From: Sphingomonas sp.
GTDB taxonomy: Bacteria; Pseudomonadota; Alphaproteobacteria; Sphingomonadales; Sphingomonadaceae
Direction: 5' to 3'
Length of the DNA: 64,000 nt
Assembly: GCF_019746665.1 (NCBI RefSeq)
Contig: NZ_JAIERS010000020.1
Coordinates: 94,578 to 158,577 of the forward strand
Part shown: piece by piece, positions 52,587-60,646 of the stretch
How positions within the stretch are numbered: position 1 is the first letter of the stretch
Layout of the letters: the number at the start of each line of letters is the position of its first letter
The notes under the pieces: generated by a model
Database searches by the model: none
What the model was told of the DNA's origin: nothing
The model's input: only the letters and a program-made list of their open reading frames with translations
Translations under genes and position numbers: made by a program

Positions 52587-54314
52587 TTATGCGCCCCGCC
52601 GCCATTGTTGTTCATCGGCGTCGGTGGTTGGACGGAACAAGCCTTGTACTATGCTGGCGCCAATTCTCTCCGTTATCGCGTCCTCCGTGGGATCGCGATC
52701 GGCCTTACGGGGATCGAAGGTCTGTGTGGCACCGTCGGCCATCATATAAGTGCGTTCCTGCCGCATAAGCAGGCTGTCGGCTGAACTGGCGAGCTTGCCG
52801 CCCACATCGAGTTTGAACACTAGCAGGCCATCAGCCAATATAACTGTGGCACTTCGATCGTCGGGGTTCATGAGGATGACGTCGATGAGGTTGTCCAGAT
52901 AGGTTTGCATCTGGAGCCGGGCTTCAACGCTGTCAGCCAATGCTGCCCGCAGACGTTGGGCGCGGTCCCTCAACTCGGCTGGCGGTATTGCGACCAAGAC
53001 GCGCTCGTTGTTTGAAGAACGCTCGCGTAGCGCGTTTTCTTCGAGCGCGATTTGCGCCTTGAACCGCTGATAGGCGGCTTCCTTTACCGGATCGTCCTCC
53101 AGCATCAGCCGGTCTGCCAACACATCAAGCCGTTCCTTTTTCTTGCGCAACTCCAACCATTCGTAGGCAACATTGGCCGGTTGCTGATCGGTCGTCGCGT
53201 TGGGCAACGCGAGGGTGCCCAGATGGTCGAGGATGCCATCAAGCAGACTTTGGTATCGGAACGTCGTTTTGCTCGCGCAACCGGCAGCACGAGCATACCG
53301 GGTGCAGGTAAGTTGGGGCTGTTGTCCGGGCGGCTTCTTATAGGTCAGGCGCGATCCGCATGGGAGATTGTCGCCCTCGTTGCGGTGCTGACAGCGGCAT
53401 AGGTGCGAGAGCACGTTGACGGCGCGCCGACGCTCACGCCCGCCTGTGCCTCTTCGGGTGTCTAATCCCTTCTGCACTTTGTAGAAAAGTTCGAGGGGAA
53501 CGATCGGCGGATAAAGTTTAATCGGGCTGCCGGTATCTTCGCGCCCACCACCTACTGTGCGTCCGCGTGGCTGATACTCTCCGATCATCCGCCGGGTTCG
53601 GAGAAGATTGCCAACCCTACGTATATCGAGTTCGCCTTTCGGCCAACCAATACGCCGTTGCTCGTCCTTCAGCGACAGAGCGATGGCGCGAAGGCCATAG
53701 CCTGTGGCGGACATCTCAAACATCTGCCGGATCATGTCGGCGCGATCTTTGCGTTCGACATAAACGCCGCCAACGACCTGCATCCAATCGGGGCATAGGC
53801 GGGGATCTGCGCCTTTGCCGTCCTTCATTCCGTTGCCCGTCTGCGTCGCTCGCCATGCGCTGCGAACGAGCCGGCTCTTATCATGGCTGCTCTGATAAGC
53901 GGCGGCGGCGGATGCGAGGATCGCGATGAGCCGCGTCCAGTCGGCAGCTATGCGTTTGCCATCATAAATCGTGCCGGTGCTGCTTTCACATAGGGTGATA
54001 CCGGCTTTTGCGAGACTTCGGATGAGGTCGAGGCTTTCCAGCGGCTCTTGGCGGGACATGCGATCCATCGCCTCGAAGATCAGCACTTTACCCGCAAGTT
54101 CACCCCGGAGGGCGCGTTCCTCGATCTCGTAGAGTTTACCGCCTTCCGCCCGGTTTTTCCCGTGATATGCAGATTTGCCCCGGTCGATCAGCGTCTCTGT
54201 AATCGTCAGGCCATGAACCTGCGCCATCTTCGCGCCCAGTTCCTTTTGACGCTTGATGCTGTCGCCTTTGACCTGATCGGCGGAGGAAAACCGGATGTAT
54301 AGGATTGCGTCCAT
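52587..54314 (-). CDS. Large serine recombinase (probable integrase of the element)
   Basis: A 575-aa recombinase. N-terminal resolvase domain: catalytic Ser in ILYIRFSSADQVKGDSIKRQ, and VLIFEAMDRMSRQEPLESLDL; then the 'recombinase' domain (YGLRAIALSLKDEQRR, RRVGNLLRTRRMIGEYQPR), a zinc ribbon (LCRCQHR...LPCGSRL, CTRYARAAGC) and a long C-terminal coiled coil. Such enzymes integrate phages and mobile elements at short att sites, and its gene lies beside the right junction of this element. Start ATG at 54314 (MDAILYIRF). Confidence 0.92.
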   Translation of the reverse strand: MDAILYIRFSSADQVKGDSIKRQKELGAKMAQVHGLTITETLIDRGKSAYHGKNRAEGGKLYEIEERALRGELAGKVLIFEAMDRMSRQEPLESLDLIRSLAKAGITLCESSTGTIYDGKRIAADWTRLIAILASAAAAYQSSHDKSRLVRSAWRATQTGNGMKDGKGADPRLCPDWMQVVGGVYVERKDRADMIRQMFEMSATGYGLRAIALSLKDEQRRIGWPKGELDIRRVGNLLRTRRMIGEYQPRGRTVGGGREDTGSPIKLYPPIVPLELFYKVQKGLDTRRGTGGRERRRAVNVLSHLCRCQHRNEGDNLPCGSRLTYKKPPGQQPQLTCTRYARAAGCASKTTFRYQSLLDGILDHLGTLALPNATTDQQPANVAYEWLELRKKKERLDVLADRLMLEDDPVKEAAYQRFKAQIALEENALRERSSNNERVLVAIPPAELRDRAQRLRAALADSVEARLQMQTYLDNLIDVILMNPDDRSATVILADGLLVFKLDVGGKLASSADSLLMRQERTYMMADGATQTFDPRKADRDPTEDAITERIGASIVQGLFRPTTDADEQQWRRGA

Positions 54315-54356
54315 AAAAACTCTTGCTGCGGCATGGCTATGTTGCCGCAACGAGGG

Positions 54357-54614
54357 TTACGCAACAGTGTAGGCTTGGTCACAGCCGCGATAGGGGTTGA
54401 TCGAGCGATCGAACGGTACGTCGGGCGACTGGTTGCGCGCGATGATCGTGCGCGGCTGCTCGACCGTTACCTGCGTTGCGACCCTAGGCGGTGCCCCGTC
54501 GATCGCCGCTCGCGCATCGAGCCAGTCGCCATCGGCCTGGGCCTGGGGAAGGCCGAAGCGTTGGCTGACGTCGTTCACCGTGGCGCCGCGTACCGGGCGG
54601 AGTCGATCAGGCAT
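54357..54614 (-). pseudogene. Stranded 5' part of the radical SAM gene
   Basis: An 85-codon frame. Residues 1-76 (MPDRLRPVRGATVNDVSQRF ... FDRSINPYRGC) are the N-terminus of a PA0069-family radical SAM protein and stop being homologous at the element junction (54379-54386); the last residues DQAYTVA come from the element. The missing rest is at 40044-40885. It cannot make a working enzyme, since the CxxxCxxC motif is cut after the first cysteine. Confidence 0.85.
54362..54386. other. Right attachment junction (attR)
   Basis: Element arm CAACAGTG (54362-54369) and core TCACAGCC (54379-54386), then chromosomal radical SAM sequence. Paired with attL at 40882-40902. Confidence 0.65.
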
Positions 54615-54717
54615 CCAATCAAACTAGGCGATCGACAGGAACATAGCAAGAACTCACGGCGTCGCGCGGCGTTGGGGTTAGGGTCGGGGTTCTGCCGCCC
54701 GCGTGCACCCGCCCGGT

Positions 54718-55671
54718 CTAGCGCCGCTTTCGAGCGAGCGCGAAAGTGGTCGGGTCTGGGCCATAAGCGGCGCGAAAGGCGCGGGTGAAGCTGCTCCGGC
54801 TGGCATAGCCGACGGACCGGCCGACCTGCTCGACACTGACGTCGCGCGAGGCCAGCATCGCCGCGGCGCGTGCCAGCCGAACGTTGCGCAGCACCGTCAT
54901 CGGGCCATCGCCGAAATCGGCGTGAAACCCGGCGGCGAACGCAGAGCGGCTCATCGCGGCGATTTCCGCGAGCGACGCGACCCTGTGCGAAAGCTCGGGA
55001 TGAGTCATCAACCACGCGAAGGCGCGCGCGATCCTGGGATCGCGGATCAGGCCCAAGCGCATCAGCCATTCATCCGACGTGCCGAGCATCTTGCGGAAAA
55101 GCTTGATGAGGATCTGCTCCATCAACGCGGTCGCCATGGCGCTCGCTCCAGGCTGCCCGCCATGCAGCTCCGCCAAGGTGGCAGCGAGCTGATCACCGAT
55201 CGCGTCGGCCGCCGATAGCGACACGACCAACGCCTTCTCCATGCCGGCGAACACCGATTCAGCAGCTTCGTCGCGCAGCCGGAAATGGCCGCAGATCAAG
55301 GCGAGTTCGGGTGCGTCCTCCCCCGCGCGACACTGCTGATACGTTGGGCCGGCCTCGGTCGAACAAGTGGGCGAGCTGATCGTGCGGAAGGAAAGGGGGG
55401 CTTCGTTTCCGCGCACGGATTCGAAATGATAGGAGCGAGACGGCGGCACGATGATCGCGCGATGCGGCGCCAGCTCGATCGGGGCCGCGCCGCCCACGCG
55501 TAGTTGGCCATGCCCGCTTAGAACATAGTGAAGGCCCGGCTCGTCAAAGCCCTCGAACGCCAGCGCCCAGCCTTGGCCAATCCGGCATTCGGTAAGCCGA
55601 ACGAACTCGACGTCCAGCATGGAGAGCCATTGATCGATGTCGAACGGGGTGGCGCTTGGACGATCGGACAC
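54718..55671 (-). CDS. AraC-family transcriptional regulator
   Basis: A 317-aa regulator with an N-terminal cupin-like sensor part (GLHYVLSGHGQLRVGG, HRAIIVPPSRSYHFE) and a C-terminal AraC DNA-binding domain: first HTH VASLAEIAAMSRSAFAAGFHADFGDGPMTVL, second VGRSVGYASRSSFTRAFRAAYGPDP. The targets are unknown. The start is GTG at 55671; ATG at 55620 is possible. It overlaps the truncated cytochrome P460 gene on the other strand by 16 bases. Confidence 0.85.
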   Translation of the reverse strand: MSDRPSATPFDIDQWLSMLDVEFVRLTECRIGQGWALAFEGFDEPGLHYVLSGHGQLRVGGAAPIELAPHRAIIVPPSRSYHFESVRGNEAPLSFRTISSPTCSTEAGPTYQQCRAGEDAPELALICGHFRLRDEAAESVFAGMEKALVVSLSAADAIGDQLAATLAELHGGQPGASAMATALMEQILIKLFRKMLGTSDEWLMRLGLIRDPRIARAFAWLMTHPELSHRVASLAEIAAMSRSAFAAGFHADFGDGPMTVLRNVRLARAAAMLASRDVSVEQVGRSVGYASRSSFTRAFRAAYGPDPTTFALARKRR

Positions 55672-56180
55672 CGATTCAAGACCTCGTGATTGCGTTACGC
55701 GATAGACTAGCGATCGTCGGCAAAGACTTTACTTCTTGGGTCTGTGTGGGGTTGCCGCTCACTTCTGATGCGCTGAACAACGGCAAGGCTGCCTTCCCGG
55801 AATTTCACAACGTCTACATCGAGCCGAGCGCTTACAGAATCTATCGAAAGACCGGAGTCTTCCCTGATGGCACCATCATGTTCAAGGAATTGCAGCGTAC
55901 CCTGCCAAAGCAAAACGCCGATGGATCGCGCAGCGAACCGTCCGGTCGCGGCTTCTTTCCGGGTGCGCTGAATGGCGCCGACGTGGCGGTGAAAGATACC
56001 AAGCGCTTCGCGGATACCAACGGCTGGGGCCATTTCGACTTCAACCATAGCGAGCCGAAGGCCGAAATCGCCAAGTTGCAGGCCAAGGCGAATTGCGCCG
56101 ATTGCCATATCGCCGACGCGAAGAAGGATATGGTGTGGACACAATTCTATCTCCGGCTCGACGATATCAAGCTCAACTGA
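55656..56180 (+). pseudogene. Cytochrome P460-family gene lacking its 5' end
   Basis: The frame encodes VGLPLTSDALNNGKAAFPEFHNVYIEPSAY, FPDGTIMFKELQ, and a C-terminal CADCH haem motif (CxxCH) with the WTQFYLRLDD ending, all typical of cytochrome P460. These are exported proteins, but here no signal peptide precedes the core; the first 20 codons are unrelated sequence overlapping the araC-type gene. The gene was probably cut by a deletion or rearrangement and could not be exported as it stands. Confidence 0.7.
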
Positions 56181-56328
56181 GGATATTCGGGGCGTTAACT
56201 TTGCACCTTTGAGTGGGGCGCGTGCCACGCATTGACGATTGGATGCCCGCGATGAGCAATTACTGACAACAATTTTCACGTCCGGCGCGGCGCTCGTCCG
56301 AGGCTCTCGACTGTCGCGCTACCCGGGC

Positions 56329-56535
56329 ATGAACGAAAGGCAGATCGGTATCGGTCTCGTGCCGATGGGCCTGGCGGTCGGGATCGCGGTGTGGCTGGTC
56401 AACTATTATGTGGTGGGCGCGGTCCACGAAGGCTCGCGCAAATTGTCGCAGCTCAACCCGGTCTGGATGGCGTTCTTCCTGCACGCCTTGTTTGGCTTTG
56501 TCACGGCCGTGGTCGCGCAAGCGCTGATCGCGTGA
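56329..56535 (+). CDS. Small two-helix membrane protein
   Basis: 68 residues from ATG 56329 (MNERQIGIGLVPMGLAVGIAVWL...). Two helices are seen, GLVPMGLAVGIAVWLVNYYVVGAV and AFFLHALFGFVTAVVAQALI. No clear ribosome-binding site. It may be complete or a fragment of a larger membrane protein; it sits between truncated genes. Confidence 0.45.
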   Translation: MNERQIGIGLVPMGLAVGIAVWLVNYYVVGAVHEGSRKLSQLNPVWMAFFLHALFGFVTAVVAQALIA

Positions 56536-57126
56536 AGCTGGCGACGCGCGGGGCGATGAGCTGGCGCTGGCCGGGCCGGCGCTCCGATCGGGTGCGCAAG
56601 AATGGTGTGGCGGCAGCGTCCAAGGGCATCCGCCCTTGGACGTCGTCGTCGTTCGTCCTGGGGCTGGCCGCTAGCGTTCAAACGCTTGAGAGTGTGTCCC
56701 GTCAATCACGGCGCTCGATCGGACCAGCGCGAGCAGCCGGCCGGAAGAAGCTGACATAGAAGCATTCGCACATGGAGCGGGTGAAGGGAATCCGCTCCGC
56801 ATTTGGGCTACGCTGAAACCCGCAGAAAAGCGCCGGTTCTGGTTCGTCCTGCAGCCCGTGTGCTACAGCTTGGTGCGCAGTTCAAGGGCCTCTTATTGGC
56901 GGATGCTGCGCAGCTGGCTTGAGCGCGCGGCCGATTACAAGGCTTTGAACACCGAAGAGATGATCGGCCACCATTTATGCTTTAGCGCTGGAGCCACCCC
57001 CGCGATGACGATGCTACCAGGGTAGGGGCGGGCTCGATCAAGCTGCTTCGTCTAGCCAAGTTGCGAGCACTGCCGCGTCGCGCGTTCGTTGCGCGACGCG
57101 CGCCTGGAAGCCTCGCCATCCCGACC
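56536..57126. other. Gene-free scarred region
   Basis: No intact gene. One plus-strand frame from about 56700 to 57025 stays open for over 100 codons, with a protein-like piece (PAEKRRFWFVLQPVCYSLVRS), but has no usable start. It is probably a decayed gene. Confidence 0.5.
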
Positions 57127-57348
57127 GAGACCGATCTCGCGCCTCCCGCCCCGCATGGAGAGCTGGAGGGAATGACGGGTCAGCTCGACACGATGCTGGA
57201 GCGCGCCGACTTCCATTACCCGCCCGACCGGGTCGCGACGACCAAGCGCACGCTGCGCACCTTGCTCACCAAGCCCGGCTGGTCGAGCCAGGAAGTGCCC
57301 ACGCTGCGCGGCGTCCTCTCCGCGCTGGAGCGTCCGCGCGAGCGATAG
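57127..57348 (+). pseudogene. trmJ: 3' fragment of a TrmJ-type RNA methyltransferase gene
   Basis: The last 73 codons read PAPHGELEGMTGQLDTML, then FHYPPDRVATTKRTLRTLLTKPGWSSQEV and TLRGVLSALERPRER, the C-terminal signature of TrmJ, the tRNA Cm32/Um32 2'-O-methyltransferase. The SPOUT catalytic domain is absent, replaced by unrelated sequence. An intact copy must lie elsewhere if the function is kept. Confidence 0.75.
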
Positions 57349-57526
57349 GCGCGTGGGTGCCACGGGAGTCGGTTGGGGCAAAAACAAACGCCGCGGACAG
57401 GCCATTATCGACGCACCCATGCGGCAGCAGTGTGCGTGCCCGCCTGCATGACGGATCCCGCGAACGCGAGCAGGCTAGGCCGTACCGACTTCCGCAGGCG
57501 CCATATCTGCCGATCGGACGAACCCG

Positions 57527-57632
57527 CTAGAGCGGTTTTCGATCCGATAAAATCGGATCGCCGCTCTAGGCGTTTGTTTATACGCGATTTCCGAGCCGGC
57601 AGGTGATTCCACCTGCCTCGAAATCGCTCTAG
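57527..57632. repeat. Nested palindromic intergenic element at the end of the TonB receptor gene
   Basis: Hairpin 1: CTAGAGCGG (57527-57535) with CCGCTCTAG (57561-57569), enclosing CGATCCGAT-AAA-ATCGGATCG. Hairpin 2: GCGATTTC (57584-57591) with GAAATCGC (57620-57627), enclosing GGCAGGTG/CACCTGCC. The unit is bounded by inverted CTAGAGCG / CGCTCTAG. It overlaps the receptor stop by 4 bases and may terminate it. Confidence 0.8.
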
Positions 57633-59782
57633 AACCGCGCCCGGATGCCGATCGAGCCTGTGCGCGGGGTGCCGGGCTGTACCCACAAGGCGGCATAGCT
57701 GTTCGCATACCATTGCTCATCGAACAGGTTGCTCACTTCGCCGAACAGCTCGAGCTGCTTGCTGAGCGTCACCGTCGCGAACAGGCGGACCAGCGTGTGG
57801 GCGGGCAGCGTGAAGCGCGTGCCCGTCTCGCCCGATCGTCCGCCGACATGTTGCACATTGCCCCCCATCAGCACCCCGGTTCGGCCGAACTCGAAGCGAC
57901 GGCTCGCCTGCACGTTCAGGCTATGATCAGGGATGTTGATCAGCCGGTCGCCCGGGCGGATCTGGAACGAGAAATTGGGATCGAGGACCGTGGAGCGGGC
58001 CTGAGCCTCGATATAGGCATAGCTCAGCCGCACATCGATCTTGCCCGGCAGCGTCCCGGCGAGGTCGAGCTCGATGCCACGGCTGCGCGCCCGGCCGATC
58101 GCCACCGAAAAACCGGGATTGGCGGTATCGCTCGCCAGCACATTGGCCTTTTCCATCTGGAACAGCGCGAAGGTGCCGGTCAGCGCGCCGTTGAACAGCG
58201 CGAGCTTCGCGCCGACTTCCACCGATGTGCTTGTTTCGGGATTGAAGATCACCCCGTTCACATCGGTGCCGATATTGGCGCGGAAGCCTTCGCCATAGGC
58301 CGCATAGCTGCTGATCGTGTCGCTGAAGCGATAGACCGCGCCGATCTGCGGGCTGAAACGGTCGGCGGTGCGTTCCGAAATCACGCGGGTGATGCGGTTG
58401 TTGGTGCGCAGCAGAAAACTGTCATAGCGCCCGCCAAGGCGCAGCTGCAGCCGGTCGGTAAGGGTGATCTGGTCCTGCACGTAAACGCCGGTCGCGCGCT
58501 GGGTATCGAGCCGGTTGGTAAGCGGCGCAGGCGTCGGCACCGGAAAGCGGCCGTAAACCGGGTTGAGCACGTCGATCACATAGCCCGCCTGGGGCGACGG
58601 GTTGCTGGCGACAGTTGGCGGGCGGAAGCGGCGGAAATCCTGATCGTTGTTGAACTCGTCATGATCCGCGCCGAGCAGGAAACGGTGCGCGAGGCCGAGC
58701 GTCTCGAAACGACCGGCCAACTCGCCCCGCACGGTGAAATGGTTCGAATCATAGCGGCGGGTGCGCCGCTGGCGCGAGAGCGAGCGCCCGTCGCGGAAAA
58801 TCTGCTGGCGCGACCCGACGAGCTCGGCATCCGACGACGCGCCGCTGAGCAGCGTTTCGCGGTAGCTGGCGCCCAGTGTGACGCTCCAGTCCTGCGAAAA
58901 ATCATGTTCGACGCGCAATTGATGGCCGGTCGCGCGCGCGACGGTGTCGCCATCGCTCGGTTCGCCCAGGAATCGACTGCGCGGCACGGTATTGAAATTA
59001 CCGTTCAGCACCACGATGCCGCGATCGAACGGCACCGCCATGCGCGTCAATTCCAGATCATAGGTCAGCCGCGTCCGGTCGCTAAGCTTGACGCCGACCG
59101 AGGGGAGGAAGCCCCAGCGATTGCTGCCGATGAAATCGCGGAAGCTGCCCGCGTCCTCGGCATAGCCGATCAGGCGCAGCGCGACCGGCCCGGTGCTGAG
59201 GTTCCAGTCGGTTTCGGTGCGAAAACGATCGAAGGCGCCATATTGGAAGGACGACGCGCCGAAGCTTTCGCCGATCTTCGCCTGCTTGGTGACGAGGTTG
59301 ATCGTTCCCCCCGGCTCGCCCCGGCCGAACAGCGCGGCGGCGGGCCCCTTCAGCACTTCCACGCGCTCAAGCCCCGCACTGTCGCGCTGGCCGCCAAAGC
59401 CACGCCCGCCGTTGAAACCGTTGACCAGATATCCGCTCGGCAGGTTCTCGTCGCCGGCAAAGCCGCGCACCGCGAACGCGTCCCACAGGCCGCCGAGCGT
59501 GTTCTGCCGCGCGACCGAAGCGTTCAGGTCCAGCGCGTCGGTAAGGCGCAGGATGTTGTTCTGCTCCAGCAGCTTGCCGTCGATCAGATCGATCGATTGC
59601 GGGATTTCACTCAGCGCGAACTCGCCGCGATAGGATTGGCGGACGCCGGTGATCACGACATCATTTTCCAGCGCCGCGGGTTCGGGCTCTGCCGAAGGCG
59701 GGATGCGCGCGACGGCCGGCATGGCGACGGTGGCCGCGGCGCAGGCCAGCAGCAGGGCGCGCGCGGACAAAGCCAATGTCAT
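57629..59782 (-). CDS. TonB-dependent siderophore-type receptor
   Basis: A 717-aa outer-membrane receptor. Signal peptide MTLALSARALLLACAAATVAMPAVA, plug domain (IPQSIDLIDGKLLEQNNI, FAVRGFAGDENLPSGYLVNG, ERVEVLKGPAAALFGRGEPGGTINLVTK) and a beta barrel ending NLFDEQWYANSYAALWVQPG...IGIRARF with a C-terminal Phe. The plug sequence is of the ferric-siderophore (FhuA/FpvA) type. GGGGGAAG precedes ATG 59782. It is divergent from an ABC transporter operon, which suggests joint handling of an iron chelate or peptide. Confidence 0.9.
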   Translation of the reverse strand: MTLALSARALLLACAAATVAMPAVARIPPSAEPEPAALENDVVITGVRQSYRGEFALSEIPQSIDLIDGKLLEQNNILRLTDALDLNASVARQNTLGGLWDAFAVRGFAGDENLPSGYLVNGFNGGRGFGGQRDSAGLERVEVLKGPAAALFGRGEPGGTINLVTKQAKIGESFGASSFQYGAFDRFRTETDWNLSTGPVALRLIGYAEDAGSFRDFIGSNRWGFLPSVGVKLSDRTRLTYDLELTRMAVPFDRGIVVLNGNFNTVPRSRFLGEPSDGDTVARATGHQLRVEHDFSQDWSVTLGASYRETLLSGASSDAELVGSRQQIFRDGRSLSRQRRTRRYDSNHFTVRGELAGRFETLGLAHRFLLGADHDEFNNDQDFRRFRPPTVASNPSPQAGYVIDVLNPVYGRFPVPTPAPLTNRLDTQRATGVYVQDQITLTDRLQLRLGGRYDSFLLRTNNRITRVISERTADRFSPQIGAVYRFSDTISSYAAYGEGFRANIGTDVNGVIFNPETSTSVEVGAKLALFNGALTGTFALFQMEKANVLASDTANPGFSVAIGRARSRGIELDLAGTLPGKIDVRLSYAYIEAQARSTVLDPNFSFQIRPGDRLINIPDHSLNVQASRRFEFGRTGVLMGGNVQHVGGRSGETGTRFTLPAHTLVRLFATVTLSKQLELFGEVSNLFDEQWYANSYAALWVQPGTPRTGSIGIRARF

Positions 59783-59879
59783 AATCACTTCCCCCAAATC
59801 GTGACGCCGGGGGTCATCCCACCGGACGGCGGCGTCACTGGCGATACGGTTGATCTCTGTCAATGAGACAATACAACAT

Positions 59880-59895
59880 GTCGTTGACAAACGAC
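59880..59895. promoter_or_regulatory. Inverted repeat in the divergent promoter region
   Basis: GTCGTT-GACA-AACGAC, 6-bp arms, in the 135-bp gap between the receptor and the ABC operon; possible operator. TTGACA inside it may be a -35 box for the ABC operon. Confidence 0.35.
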
Positions 59896-59917
59896 AATCT
59901 CGATGGTCAGAGGCGCC

Positions 59918-60646
59918 ATGCTTCACGCCAGCACCTCCCCGCCCGTTGTCGCGACCGATGTGGTCGTCGCCCGGGGCGACCGCACGATCCTCGACCGCCT
60001 CTCGCTTTCAGTGGCGGCGGGCGAGATCTATGCGCTGCTGGGCGGCAACGGCGCGGGTAAATCGACGACGCTGGCGACGCTACTGGGGTTCCTCACTCCC
60101 ACGGCAGGCGCGGTGCGAATCGATGGAATCGATCCCGCGCGCGCGCCGCAGCAGGCCCGCCAACGCATCGCCTATCTGCCAGAGAATGTGGCGCTCTATG
60201 ATCATCTGAGCGCCCGGGAGAATGTCGATTATTTCCTGGCGCTTGCCGGCGAGGCGTACAGCATGGCGGCGAAGGAGGCGGCATTCGATGCCTCCGGCCT
60301 GCAGCACGACGCCCGCGACCGCCGCGTCGCCGGCTTTTCCAAGGGGATGCGCCAGAAGGTTGCGATCGCGCTGGCCGTGGTGCGCAACGCGCCCCTGCTG
60401 CTGCTCGACGAGCCGACCTCAGGGCTCGATCCGCGCGCGACCGCCGATTTCAACGCGCTGCTTCACCAGTTGCGCGCGCGCGGCACGGCGGTGCTGATGG
60501 TAACCCACGATCTGCTCGGCGCCGCCGATTGCGCCGATCGCATCGGTTTCCTGGCCGGCGGGCACATCGTGGAGGAAGTCCACCGCGCGCAAGGCTTCGA
60601 CGTGATGGCGCTCCACCGCCGCTATGGCGAGGCGCCGGCGGCATGA
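59918..60646 (+). CDS. ABC transporter ATP-binding protein
   Basis: A 242-aa ATPase: Walker A LLGGNGAGKSTT, Q-loop in YLPENVALYDHLSARENV, signature RRVAGFSKGMRQKVAIA (degenerate LSGGQ), Walker B LLLLDEPTSGLDP, switch His in MVTHDLLG. The sequence type is that of export systems with DUF3526/ABC2 permeases. AGAGG precedes ATG 59918. It overlaps the first permease by 4 bases. Confidence 0.9.
   Translation: MLHASTSPPVVATDVVVARGDRTILDRLSLSVAAGEIYALLGGNGAGKSTTLATLLGFLTPTAGAVRIDGIDPARAPQQARQRIAYLPENVALYDHLSARENVDYFLALAGEAYSMAAKEAAFDASGLQHDARDRRVAGFSKGMRQKVAIALAVVRNAPLLLLDEPTSGLDPRATADFNALLHQLRARGTAVLMVTHDLLGAADCADRIGFLAGGHIVEEVHRAQGFDVMALHRRYGEAPAA

Larger units (their letters stand above)
40882..54386. 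mobile_element. Integrated element with large serine recombinase, inside the radical SAM gene
   Basis: About 13.5 kb. The left junction is inside the radical SAM gene at 40882-40889 and the right junction at 54379-54386; both carry CAGCC (plus strand TC-G/A-CAGCC), the last common bases between the two split halves. Chromosomal sequence left of 40882 and right of 54386 forms one continuous radical SAM gene when joined. A large serine recombinase gene ends 72 bases from the right junction. Cargo: TGT/DpdA-like protein, resolvase, GTPase, HUH protein, DUF-type small proteins, lipoproteins and an exonuclease. It replaces the interrupted 5' part of the host gene with its own. Confidence 0.82.

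Noticed and set aside
57713..59866. 717-codon open frame antisense to the TonB receptor
   Set aside because: It has only His/Arg/Ala-rich composition and no domain. Long antisense frames are expected in GC-rich genes, and the opposite strand has a clear receptor with plug and barrel motifs.
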